A DNA stretch of 64,000 nt from Hemerocallis citrina. Lineage: Eukaryota; Streptophyta; Magnoliopsida; Asparagales; Asphodelaceae. This document shows, piece by piece, positions 9,094 to 19,200 of this stretch. The translations under genes were made by a program, and so were the position numbers. Below the pieces are notes generated by a model. It was not told where the DNA came from. It was given only the letters and a program-made list of their open reading frames with translations, and searched no databases. The stretch's first letter is position 1; the number at the start of each line of letters is the position of its first letter. The stretch covers positions 14,620,597-14,684,596 of the forward strand of contig CM030360.1 in NCBI GenBank assembly GCA_017893485.1, given 5' to 3'.

Positions 9094-12000
9094 TTATAAT
9101 CCAAGGATAATATAGTAAACCAGCGTGATGGGGAGAGCTATTAACATCCCGAATATGACACTGCAATACCAAATAAATATAACTTTAATTAAAGAAATTG
9201 TCCTTTGCAATTTACTTTGCGCTTATGACAATTTCTATGAAGGCAAAATTTTAAAAAATTACACAAAATTTTTGACCAGTTTAAAAAAACTACACTAATT
9301 TTTAATTTTTCTTTTAAACGGACACAATGCTTAAATAAGGTTCACTGGGTTAGTTAAGGTTAGGGTTTAAAACAATCACTTTCATCTTTCATTTATGTTT
9401 AAAAAAATCAAACTCATCTTTTATTTGTGTTTAAAGAACATCACTTAACTAATCAGATGTTTAAATAAATCTCCGAACTAACCCTAACCCTAACTCTAAC
9501 CCTAACTCTAACTAATCCAGTGGACCTTATTTAAACATTGTGTTCTTTTTAAATTAAAAAAAAATTAGTGTAGTTTTTTTTAAACTGGCCAAAAATTTTG
9601 TGTAGTTTTTTTAAATTTTGCCTTCTATGAATTGTAAACAGGTAAAAAAAAAAATGAGCAAGGGGTTATCTAACAACTTACGCAGTGCTGAGAATGGCTG
9701 GATGAACATTGTATTCCTTTGCGAACACGAATGGCACGATCCCTTGCGGTAGAGCCGCCTGATCAAAATTCAAAGATCTACATCAAATTACTTTCGTTCA
9801 TGTTTAATGCATCTATACATTAAAGAAGTTTGGGTATAAAATGTTGCCTGGACGATTGCAACGTGTAAGAGAGTGCCACGTAAGCCGACAGCTACGGAAG
9901 CTGCAGCCATGACGGCAGGGCCGGTGAGGAACCTCACCGCCATGGCGAACGACGCCACCGAGTTACCGCATGCGATGATCCTCGGTTGCAACGCCATGAA
10001 CAAACCTAATCCCAATATATAAAAAAGATAAAAGAAAAGGTAAATTTACAAGATTAATTGGCAGTAAACGGTAGTAAGGTAAAATTATGGTGAAGCCCTG
10101 GCTATTATGGGCCCATTATTTTAATTTGAGATGAGGGGACCAATGAGGAAACATGCACGCGGAGTATCCAGAAAGCTGTTCCCCGCTTAAACTCAAACAC
10201 TTCTTATCGGGTCCCACAATTAATGGATGATGTTTTGGAATTGGATTCCGGGGGGAGGGTAAAAAAAAAAAAAGGCAAACCCGAATTTAATTCGGGTACG
10301 GGTTAAAAGATCCAAATACAGATGGAACCCACCTAAACTGAACATGGCCATTCCCAGTCCCGCGTCCGACAAGATCGAGATGGACTTCTCGACGATCTTC
10401 GGCATCGCCACATGCCACCTGTGCCCACCACATAAGTAGACACTATTGTTATTCTAAACCAATTATACAACAACAAAAAAAACAAAAACCAAAAAAAATT
10501 AACAAATTGATACTGACCGAAATGCGACGAGAGACCAGACGAGGCCGATCAAGCTGGAGTAAGTGTTGGGGTTGCGAATGAGCTTTCGCCACACCATTAT
10601 CAGAATGAGACGTGTCATAACACTCGCTGGTGGCATCTGTGACACCTTGCCATTAGCATTTTCTTTAGGATGTAGCTCTGCTGTTGAGCTCGAACCCAGT
10701 TTCGTTAGTCCATCAGGACCAATGCATCCATCATTCTCCAAGTCCGCCTCGTTGTCTAATCCCCCTCTCCCTCCAAAACTTATAAACTTGTTTATTCCGC
10801 CGCCGTAGTCGTCACTTTCTAAAATTGCACCTCCTACATGCATGCACCACAATAAAAAGTTTCCAATCTCAAATTGCAAATACTAAAAAGTAGGGTACCC
10901 CAAAACAAAAAGGTTAAGACGTTCGGTTCGGCTAACTCACCTCCTTCTGTACCTCCATTTTGGGGTAAATTCGCCGGAACAAGCATCCGGATCTCCTTAG
11001 CACCACCCGGATCCGCACCGTTACCAAACTCCGACCCGTTAAGCGCACGGCCATCCGAAACCGGTGAAGCGCTCGAGCTCCACACGAACATATGCAACTC
11101 CTTCGCGTCGTGGTTTACGGGACCCACCGGTACCTTCTTCGCCGCCGATATTTCCGGGTTCGGAGCTCCAATATGATTACCATCCTCATAATTGGAGGCA
11201 CTCGGAGTGGGCCCACGGGACGACTGGACCGAGTAAAGATCCGACAGTCCGAAATTCGAGGTCCGGACAGGTGGCGCGCTTCCGCTGACCATCGCGTAAA
11301 AATCGGAGTGGTTGAAATTCGAGCCACGTGGAGTCGGATTCCGCGACGAGTTCAACGAGTAGATCTCCGCCCCCGTCAAATTCGACGGCCGCGGAGTCAT
11401 CATCGACACCGACCGACGTGATGACGTCGATTTCCTGATAGTCACGTGTATCTTCCCGTCTCCTTCAATCTCCGCATCCGTCTAAAAATGGAAATGGAAA
11501 AAAGAAAAAAAAAAAGGAAAAAAAAGGAAAAAAAAAAAGTGGGTTATTAGAAAAGTTTAATTAAAATAATATATATATATATATTTTAAAACAGAATTAA
11601 GGTAGTAGGTAGGTTAGCCAAGAACCTCGATAAGATCGGGGCCGCCGTCGAGAGAGACGACATCGGAGTCGATGCGGAAGGAGACGATGGAGGCGGCGGT
11701 GTGGGGGAACTGGTCTGCAATGAGGATCCTGGCAGCGCGGAACTCGAAGAGGAAGAGCATGAGAGTGTACCAAATGATGCACTGGAGGACGACGATCTGG
11801 ACCATGAGGGAACCGGAGAAGTCGCCGTACATGGCGATGAGGAGGGGGATGCCCATGACGAGGGTGTTGGGGAGGGTGGAGAGGGAGAAGAGAGTGATGG
11901 ACCAGTCGAGCTTGGAGGAAGAAGAAGAAGAAGAAGAAGAGGATGAGAGGTGGGACCAGAGGAGGAGGGCGAAGAGGATGATGAGCTTTTGGAGTGAGTC

Positions 12001-12222
12001 AGCGAGGATGAAGCGGAGGTTCATGGTGTAAGGGTTGTTTGTGGAGATGAAGTGGAAGGAGAGGAGGGGGACAGCAAAGATGGCGACGAAGCGGTTGATG
12101 CCCGAGCACTGGTCTGGGGTGAATATGCGCCACCAGCGGACCGAGCCGTAGGCGAGGATCATGGCGACGTAGAGGGGGACCACCGCGGTGAGGACGGTGT
12201 AGAGGTCGTGGAGGGAGATCAT
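9094..12222 (-). CDS. PIN: PIN-FORMED auxin efflux carrier, PIN3/4/7-type (seven exons)
   Basis: Exports auxin across the plasma membrane to drive polar auxin transport. Exons on the minus strand: 12222-11626, 11481-10941, 10833-10518, 10418-10333, 10005-9848, 9758-9682, 9160-9094; 1842 bp, 613 residues, frame kept at every junction. The start [20 protein letters not shown] and [18 protein letters not shown] are PIN hallmarks; [12 protein letters not shown] follows near residue 118, and NPNTYSS is at 467-473. Five N-terminal and five C-terminal membrane segments flank a long hydrophilic loop (about 165-450), so it is a canonical 'long' PIN. The loop has TPRPS (228-232) and TPRGS (249-253) kinase-site motifs; the third is degenerate (TPSAS, 291). 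[13 protein letters not shown] and the loop favour PIN3/4/7 over PIN1 or PIN2. Odd points: eleven serines at 93-103 and a GC donor in intron 5 (9847). The exact orthologue is not settled. Confidence 0.93.
9242..9622. mobile_element. Mutator-like MITE (381 bp) in PIN intron 6
   Basis: The element is flanked by a perfect 9-bp direct repeat TTCTATGAA (9233-9241 and 9623-9631). The ends are inverted: both begin GGCAAAATTT, continue with 'acacaaaatttttg.ccagtt' and stay similar for over 100 bp. A 9-bp target duplication with long terminal inverted repeats is characteristic of Mutator-like elements. The right arm includes several CCCTAA/CCCTAACT units that look like telomere repeats but are six-base, not the plant seven-base unit. 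It has no coding capacity. It lies wholly within intron 6 (9161-9681), so the PIN reading frame is untouched. Confidence 0.85.
9846..9847 (-). promoter_or_regulatory. Non-canonical GC splice donor of PIN intron 5
   Basis: Exon 5 ends at GTC CAG and the next minus-strand bases are GCAACA; exon 6 resumes after GATCAG with codons for [10 protein letters not shown]. No GT lies at a position that would keep the frame and the conserved protein. CAG|GCAACA matches the usual form of plant GC-AG introns. The intron spans 9759-9847 (89 bp). Confidence 0.75.
11916..11945 (-). repeat. GAA microsatellite encoding poly-Ser in PIN
   Basis: A (gaa)n tract lies inside exon 1. On the coding strand it reads as TCT/TCC serine codons, giving eleven serines at residues 93-103, between the third and fourth membrane segments. 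Other PIN proteins known to me have only a short polar loop there, so this is a coding microsatellite expansion likely to vary between alleles. Confidence 0.8.
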
Positions 12223-12407
12223 GGTCGATGGATGGACGTTTTGAATTTTAATGAAGACGATGGAAGAGGAGTGGCAGCAGCATAGGATTGTTTGTGATGA
12301 GACTAATTAATACTAACAGTAACAGTTTATTTAACTGACTCTTATTGATATCTTGAGTATTGGGCCTCAGTTTGTGGCCGGGTTTTTATCTCTGTTCTAA
12401 TCTCTGA
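12223..12407 (-). promoter_or_regulatory. PIN upstream region
   Basis: This is the sequence immediately upstream of the PIN ATG. It probably contains the 5' untranslated region and the proximal promoter. I did not find a convincing TATA box. The Helitron-like repeats begin only about 190 bp upstream of the ATG, so they may lie within the promoter. Confidence 0.4.
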
Positions 12408-13029
12408 TCTCTAATATTATAATGGAAGAACGCTGTCATTAATCATTTTGTCATTCTACCTACATGTATAATATATGTACAAAACTAATATAAGAGAGGT
12501 TTCAGTTCAAATCCTTCTTACGTCAGAGTTTTTATTATTATTTTTTGAAGTTATTAAAACGTGCATCGCATGTGTAAATTACTATATATTATAATGGGAG
12601 AAGGTCTTACTGTTTTTTGTAAATTTACCAACGCTTGTATTGTACGTGTATAACTAATATAAAGGAGTTCTCAGGTTCGAATCCTCACTACGTCAGATTT
12701 TTTACTTTAATTTTTTTAAATATATTAAATGTGCATCAGACGTGTAAATTATTATCTATCTATCTATGTATCCATCTATAATATAATATATAATATCTAC
12801 AATTTTAATGGGAGAATTGGGGTATGTACCAAGCAAACCTAACTTTGTAACTATATAAACACGTATAATACACATTCAAATTATATCCGACAAATATAAA
12901 TGTGCACAGCACGTGTAGCCCAATTCAAAACATTCAAATATTAACTATTTTTTTCTTATTCGATATATATTTATTTAATTTGATGACTTTACTTTTTTTT
13001 AGACGTGCATCACACATACATTATACTAG
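12408..13029 (+). mobile_element. Helitron-like composite, three related segments
   Basis: Segment 1 starts A|TCTCTAATATTATAATGG at 12408 and reaches 'aacgtgcatcgcatgtgtaaa' near 12577. Segment 2 repeats the pattern (ATTATAATGGGAGAAG near 12588, hairpin near 12730). Segment 3 (about 12797-13029) ends 'acgtgcatcacac...ctag' followed by T. Segments 1 and 2 share 'ctaatata..ag' and 'caggttcgaatcc.cac.acgtcag' words with the 181-bp element at 56391-56571. The 5' TC, the 3' hairpin and CTAG ending before T are Helitron features. No protein is encoded. Confidence 0.45.
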
Positions 13030-13098
13030 TTTATATACAAAGGAAGGGAGGAGGGGAGAGTGAAAGTGAGAATTTCTTTTGCCTTTTAACTATTATAA

Positions 13099-13787
13099 GA
13101 GCATCCACACTGGTTTCCAATAATTGCCATTTTGCCATATTTTGAGAAAAAATCATCTACAATAGTTTGTTATTTTTTCATATTTTGAGAATTCTGCTAC
13201 AGTCGCTTCTCATTTTTAGAATTGATTTGCTCTATCTCAAAATATAGGGGACGGAACATGTTGTTCCATTTCTAATAAATTTTTTTAAAAATCTAATCGG
13301 ACAAAACAAGTTGTTTCGTCTTGAATTTTTTTTATATTTTTTTTTAAGTATCAGACGAAACATGTTGTTCCTTCCCAAAAATTAAAAAAAATAAAATAAA
13401 TAAAGAAATGTATCAGACGGGACATGTTGTCCCGTCCAATCTCAAAAATTGACAAATGGGACATCATGTCCCGTTCGAGCACCAAGATGTCGCTTTCAAC
13501 ACATTAATCTCATTTTAACACACTAATCTTACTTTAGGAAGTATTTAATAAATATTTAGTATTATTTTAATCAATAATTAATTAACTAATTACTATTTAA
13601 TAACTAACACTAATTTAATTTTACTACAAATTCCAAAAAAACCTTTTGGAAGGAACAACATGTTCCGTCCATTGAAAAAAAAAATCTTTCTCAAAATTTG
13701 AGAAACGAACCAGTGTAGCGACCATCTATTTTACTATTTTCTACTTCTCATTTTGCCATATATTATAGCAAACCATTGTGGATGCCC
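13099..13787. mobile_element. Tourist-like (PIF/Harbinger) MITE, 689 bp
   Basis: The termini are inverted: the left end is GAGCATCCACACTGGTTT and the reverse complement of the right end is GGGCATCCACAATGGTTT; both continue with similarity around 'ttttgccata'. TAA flanks both ends (13096-13098 and 13788-13790), the three-base target duplication of Tourist/PIF-type MITEs. The interior has at least six versions of a 'ggaacatgttgttcc' palindrome. No coding capacity. Confidence 0.75.
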
Positions 13788-13790
13788 TAA

Positions 13791-13941
13791 GAGCATCCAC
13801 GCAGTCGTATATGCTATATATGAATATTATGCATTTTATAGTATTTTAAGCATTGTAGTCGTGTGTTATATACGCATATTTTATATTTTTCACTAGAATA
13901 GAATGCTATATTTGAGAGAATATATAGCAATATGCATATTA
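13791..13941. mobile_element. Second Tourist-like MITE, truncated by CACTA insertion
   Basis: Directly after the shared TAA comes a second GAGCATCCACGCAGTCG terminus, with the interior words 'tatgctatata' and 'gcattgtagtcg'. No matching right terminus is visible, because the CACTA element begins at 13942. The two MITEs are related at their first ten bases but not inside. The missing half should lie beyond the far end of the CACTA insertion. Confidence 0.5.
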
Positions 13942-15780
13942 CACTACAAAAGATACTCGATTTCCTGGCATTTTTTTATGTATTTACCGGCGTTTTTTTA
14001 CGCCAGTGAAACTTTCACCGGCGTTTATAATAGCGCCGGTCCAAATGCCGCCGAAGCGAGCGTCGCGGAAAAGAAGGGGTCTACACCGGCGGTTTTCTTG
14101 GACGCCGGTAAATGTGATAACTACACCGGCGGCCAGAAAACGCCGGTGTATGGGGGTCTCTGGGTGCCGTTCTTTTACCCCCAATATACATTCACCGACG
14201 GTTTACGACCGCCGGTGTTTATCAATTCACCGGCGTTTATAGAAACGCCGGTGTAGAATGAATGTATACCGGCGGTCGACGACCGCCGGTGTATGTACGT
14301 TTATGAGTGCCCGGGTTTCCCTACTGATAATCACCGGTGCGACCAAAAAATGCCAGTGTAGTTAGGTATACCGGCGTTCGTAAAACACCGGTGTACCTCG
14401 GTGCCGTTACAACTGACGACATACACCGGCGTGTGTGGGAACGCCGGTATATCGCACACTCCAACAAATTGATTAGATAGACCGGCATTTTTTAAAACGC
14501 CGGTCTAGCTATGCCCGTTTATTTTCGATACTCTGGTTTTCCGTTCGATTTCAATTCACAGTTTCATTTACAAAACCTGTAAACTAATTCACAACTTATT
14601 CAACCAATTTCGTTGCATATTACTGCGCAAATCACAACCAAACACAAGAATAATTAAACATAATAAAGTTTCACACTTGTCATATCAACATCCAAATTCA
14701 TTAATTAATTAACAGTGTCATAATCAACAAATTAATATAGGGACTAACATCCCAAATATCCAAACAAACCAGTCTGACAAATATCCAAAATATCCCAAAT
14801 TAAAAGACTGACATAACTCTCATAAAAAAAACCAGTCTGACATAACAACAGCAAGGAGGAGGACATAAGAACAACAACCATACAGCAAGGAGGACATAAG
14901 AACAGCAAGGAGGACCGCAGCTTCATACCCCTCGAGTAGCTTCAGTTCTGATCATCAGAATTTCCTTCATCTGGGCGACCGCTCTGTGAAAAAAAACAAT
15001 AATTTAATTCAACAGTAGACCACAATACAGAATATACATATTTTTTGAACTTGCAAAAAGATCTACCTGTATCTTAAATTATAAGATCATAGTGCCAATT
15101 GCAAATGGAATTGTTAATGATATATATAGAGGTAAAATAATTACATTGCAATACTAAAAATCTAGTACTTAATTTTGTTTTTAAATATATCTAAAATAAC
15201 AAAACAAATGAAAATTCAGTATCTAACTTGAAACCTTTATATTCTCCTCTGATTGGGAATATCCACTATCTAAAACAGTAAAACAAATGAAAATTCAGTA
15301 TCTAAGCATGTCTTTCATGGATTATTCAGACAATCCATGAAACTGTCATCGTGGACGGAAACCAAATATAAGAAAAATAAGAAAAAAAAGATAGGGCTCA
15401 TATCAAGTGTATTTTTAGGGAACTGTCATTGTGGAAGGAAACCAAATATAGAAGCCAGAAATGGAAACAGAAAGAAGAATGGTAGAGACTTTGGATACAC
15501 CAGGCTAACATAGCGGCATTTTCCTCATCTCTCTCTCATCCCTTGTTTCCCTTCAGCACACGAACACAAAGAGACATCAGCAACAACAGCAAGAGCGACA
15601 AGAACAACAATAATAATAAATTATTATGAACAAGATGTCTCTATATGGGTTTCCAGATCTCCACTCGAGCCCACTCTTTCTAACCACAGCCCAATTAAGA
15701 ACATAGACAACAGCCACTAAACAATCTAATCACAGCCCAAACAAAATTTGCCATCCTGGATCTTAATTAAATAAGCTTCA
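13942..15780. mobile_element. CACTA (En/Spm) transposon, one end
   Basis: The terminus CACTACAAAA is at 13942-13951. From 13985 to 14512 about twenty copies of ACACCGGCG or its inverse CGCCGGTGT occur in both orientations, often as hairpins enclosing a short loop. Such subterminal repeat clusters are the binding sites for the CACTA accessory protein and are diagnostic of the superfamily. An apparent 3' exon follows on the minus strand (14942-14983). After that comes AT-rich intron-like sequence up to the satellite array. The opposite terminus (TTTTGTAGTG) is not visible in the window; it may be in or beyond the assembly gap. Open frames across 13903-14256 cross the repeats and are not genes. 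Confidence 0.8.
14942..14983 (-). CDS. Possible last exon of the CACTA-encoded protein
   Basis: On the minus strand a pyrimidine tract ending CACAG (acceptor at 14984-14985) is followed by codons for SGRPDEGNSDDQN and a TGA stop. An acidic, hydrophilic C-terminus read outward toward the subterminal repeats is what would be expected of a CACTA accessory or transposase gene. Upstream exons were not recognised in 14990-15780. The evidence is only a plausible acceptor plus 13 codons. Confidence 0.3.
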   Translation of the reverse strand, partial: SGRPDEGNSDDQN

Positions 15781-16223
15781 TTAATAGTGAAAGATAATGA
15801 GGATGCTAGCAGCATACTTAGTTTGGAAGTGAACCCATTTTTTGTTAAAAAATCATGCCAAAGATGGCAATCAGCTTCATTAACAATATCTGAAAATGAA
15901 AATTTCCAATATCTGAGCTTATATGTTGCTCTACTAATTCACTGTGCCCAACTAAATCGAAAACCCAATTGTTGTGCATATCCGGAGTATTTTAGCATAT
16001 GTACCTATAGCATCCTCAGTTCACAGTGAACCCATTTTGGTAAAAAAAAAATGCCAAGATGACAATCAGGTGCATGAAAATAAGCTTCACTACCAGTAAA
16101 AGAAAATGGGGAAGCTAGCAGCATACTTAGTTTAGAAGTGAACCTATTTTTTGTTAAAAAACCATGCCAAAGATTGCAATCAGCTTCATTAACAGTATCT
16201 GAAAATGAAAATTTCCATTATCT

Positions 16224-19200
16224 GAGCTTATATGTTGCTCTACTACTTCTTAAGCCCAACTAAATCTAAAACCCAATTGTTGTGCATATCCGGCCGGAGG
16301 ATTTTGGCATATGCTATAGCATCCTCAGTTCACAGTGAACCCATTTTGGTCAAAAAAACATGCCAAGAAGACAATCAGGTGCATGAAATCAGCTTCACTA
16401 ACAGTGAAAGAAAATGGGGATGCTAGCAGCATACTTAGTTTGGAAGTGAACCCATTTTTTGTTAAAAAACCTTGCCAAAGATTGCAATCAGGTTACTTTA
16501 ACAGTATCTGAAAATGAAAAGTTCCATTATCTGAGCTTATATGTTGCTTTACTACTTCTTTAGCCCAACTATATCTAAAACCCAATTGTTGTGCATATCC
16601 GGAGGATTTGGGCATACAGCTATAGCATCCTCAGTTCACAGTGAACCCATTTTGGTCAAAAAAACATGCCAAGAAGACAATCAGGTGCATGAAATCAGCT
16701 TCACTAACAGTGAAAGAAAATGGGACCAAAAAACATGCCAAGAAGACAATTAAGTGCATGAAACCAGCTTCACTAACAGTGAAAGAAAATGGGGATGCAA
16801 GCAGCATACTTAGTTTGGAAGTGAACCCATTTTGTGTTAAAAAACCATGCCAAAGATTGCAATCAGGTTACTTTAACAGTATCTTAAAATGAAAATTTCC
16901 ATTATCTGAGCTTATATGTTGCTCTACTACTTCTTTAGCCCAACTATATCTAAAACCCAATTGTTGTGCATATCCGGAGGATTTTGGCATACAGCTATAG
17001 CATCCTCAGTTCACAGTGAACCCATTTTGGTCAAAAAAACATGCCAAGGAGTCAATCAGGTGCATGAAATCAGCTTCACTAACAGTGAAAGAAAATGGGA
17101 CCAAAAAACATGCCAAGAAGACAATCAGGTGCATGAAATCAGCTTCACTAACAGTGAAAGAAAATGGGGATGCTAGCAGCATACTTAGTTTGGAAGTGAA
17201 CCCATTTTGTATTAAAAAACCATGCCAAAGATTGCAATCAGGTTACTTTAACAGTATCTTAAAATGAAAATTTCTATTATCTGAGCTTATATGTTGCTCT
17301 ACTACTTATTTAGCCCAACTATATCTAAAACCCAATTGTTGTGCATATCCGGAGGATTTTGGCATACAGCTATAGCATCCTCAGTTCACAGTGAACCCAT
17401 TTTGGTCAAAAAAACAGGGCAAGAAGACAATCAGGTGCATGAAATCAGCTTCACTAACAGTGAAAGAAAATGGGACCAAAAAACATGCCAAAAAGACAAT
17501 CAGGTGCATGAAATCAGCTTCACTAACAGTGAAAGAAAATGGGGATGCTAGCAGCATACTTAGTTTGGAAGTGAACCCATTTTGTGTTAAAAAACCATGC
17601 CAAAGATTGCAATCAGGTTACTTTAACAGTATCTTAAAATGAAAATTTCCATTATCTGAGCTTATATGTTGCTCTACTACTTCTTTAGCCCAACTAAATC
17701 TAAAACCCAATTGTTGTGCATATCTGGAGGATTTTGGCATACACTTATAGCATCCTCAGTCCACAGTGAACCCATTTTGGTCAAAAAAATATGCCAAGAA
17801 GACAATCAGGTGCATGAAATCAGCTTCACAAACAGTGAAAGAAAATGGGGATGCTAGCAGCATACTTAGTTTGGAAGTGAACCCTTTTTTTGTTAAAAAA
17901 CCATGCCAAAGATTGCAATCAGGTTACTTTAACAGTATCTGAAAATGAAAATTTCCATTATCTGAGCTTATATGTTGCTCTACTACTTCTTTAGCCCAAC
18001 TATATCTAAAACCCAATTGTTGTGCATATCCGGAGGATTTTGGCATACAGCTATAGCATCCTCAGTTCACAGTGAACCCATTTTGGTCAAAAAAACATGC
18101 CAAGAAGACAATCAGGTGCATGAAATCAGCTTCACTAACAGTGAAAGAAAATGGGACCAAAAAACATGCCAAGAAGACAATCAGGTGCATGAAATCAGCT
18201 TCACTAACAGTGAAAGAAAATGGGGATGCTAGCAGCATACTTAGTTTGGAAGTGAACCCATTTTGTGTTAAAAAACCATGCCAAAGATTGCAATCAGGTT
18301 ACTTTAACAGTATCTTAAAATGAAAATTTCCATTATCTGAGCTTATATGTTGCTCTATTACTTCTTTAGCCCAACTATATCTAAAACCCAATTGTTGTGC
18401 ATATCCGGAGGATTTTGGCATACAGCTATAGCATCCTCAGTTCACAGTGAACCCATTTTGGTCAAAAAAACATGCCAAGAAGACAATCAGGTGCATGAAA
18501 TCAGCTTCACTAACAGTGAAAGAAAATGGGACCAAAAAACATGCCAAGAAGACAATCAGGTGCATGAAATCAGCTTCACTAACAGTGAAAGAAAATGGGG
18601 ATGCTAGCAGCATACTTAGTTTGGAAGTGAACCCATTTTTTGTTAAAAAACCATGCCAAAGATTGCAATCAGGTTACTTTAACAGTATCTGAAAATGAAA
18701 ATTTCCATATCTGAGCTTATATGTTGCTCTACTACTTCTTTAGCCCAACTATATCTAAAACCCAATTGTTGTGCATATCCGGAGGATTTTGGCATACAGC
18801 TATAGCATCCTCAGTTCACAGTGAACCCATTTTGGTCAAAAAAACATGCAAAGAAGACAATCAGGTGCATGAAATCAGCTTCACTAACAGTGAAAGAAAA
18901 TGGGACCAAAAAACATGCCAAGAAGACAATCAGGTGCCTGAAATCAGCTTCACTAATAGTGAAAGAATATGGGGATGCTAGCAGCATACTTAGTTTGGAA
19001 GTGAACCCATTTTGTGTTAAAAAACCATGCCAAAGATTGCAATCAGGTTACTTTAACGGTATCTTAAAATGAAAATTTCCATTATCTGAGCTTATATGTT
19101 GCTCTACTACTTCTTTAGCCCAACTATATCTAAAACCCAATTGTTGTGCATATCCGGAGGATTTTGGCATACAGCTATAGCATCCTCAGTTCACAGTGAA

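Noticed and set aside
9470..9520. Interstitial telomere
   Set aside because: The units are CCCTAA and CCCTAACT, not the plant CCCTAAA, and they lie inside a 381-bp MITE with its own target duplication.
11672..12285. + strand Glu-rich open frames opposite PIN exon 1
   Set aside because: They are complementary shadows of the PIN coding exon; the Glu runs are the reverse of the Ser tract.
13903..14256. 117-residue open frame at the CACTA end
   Set aside because: It crosses the transposon boundary and the subterminal repeats.
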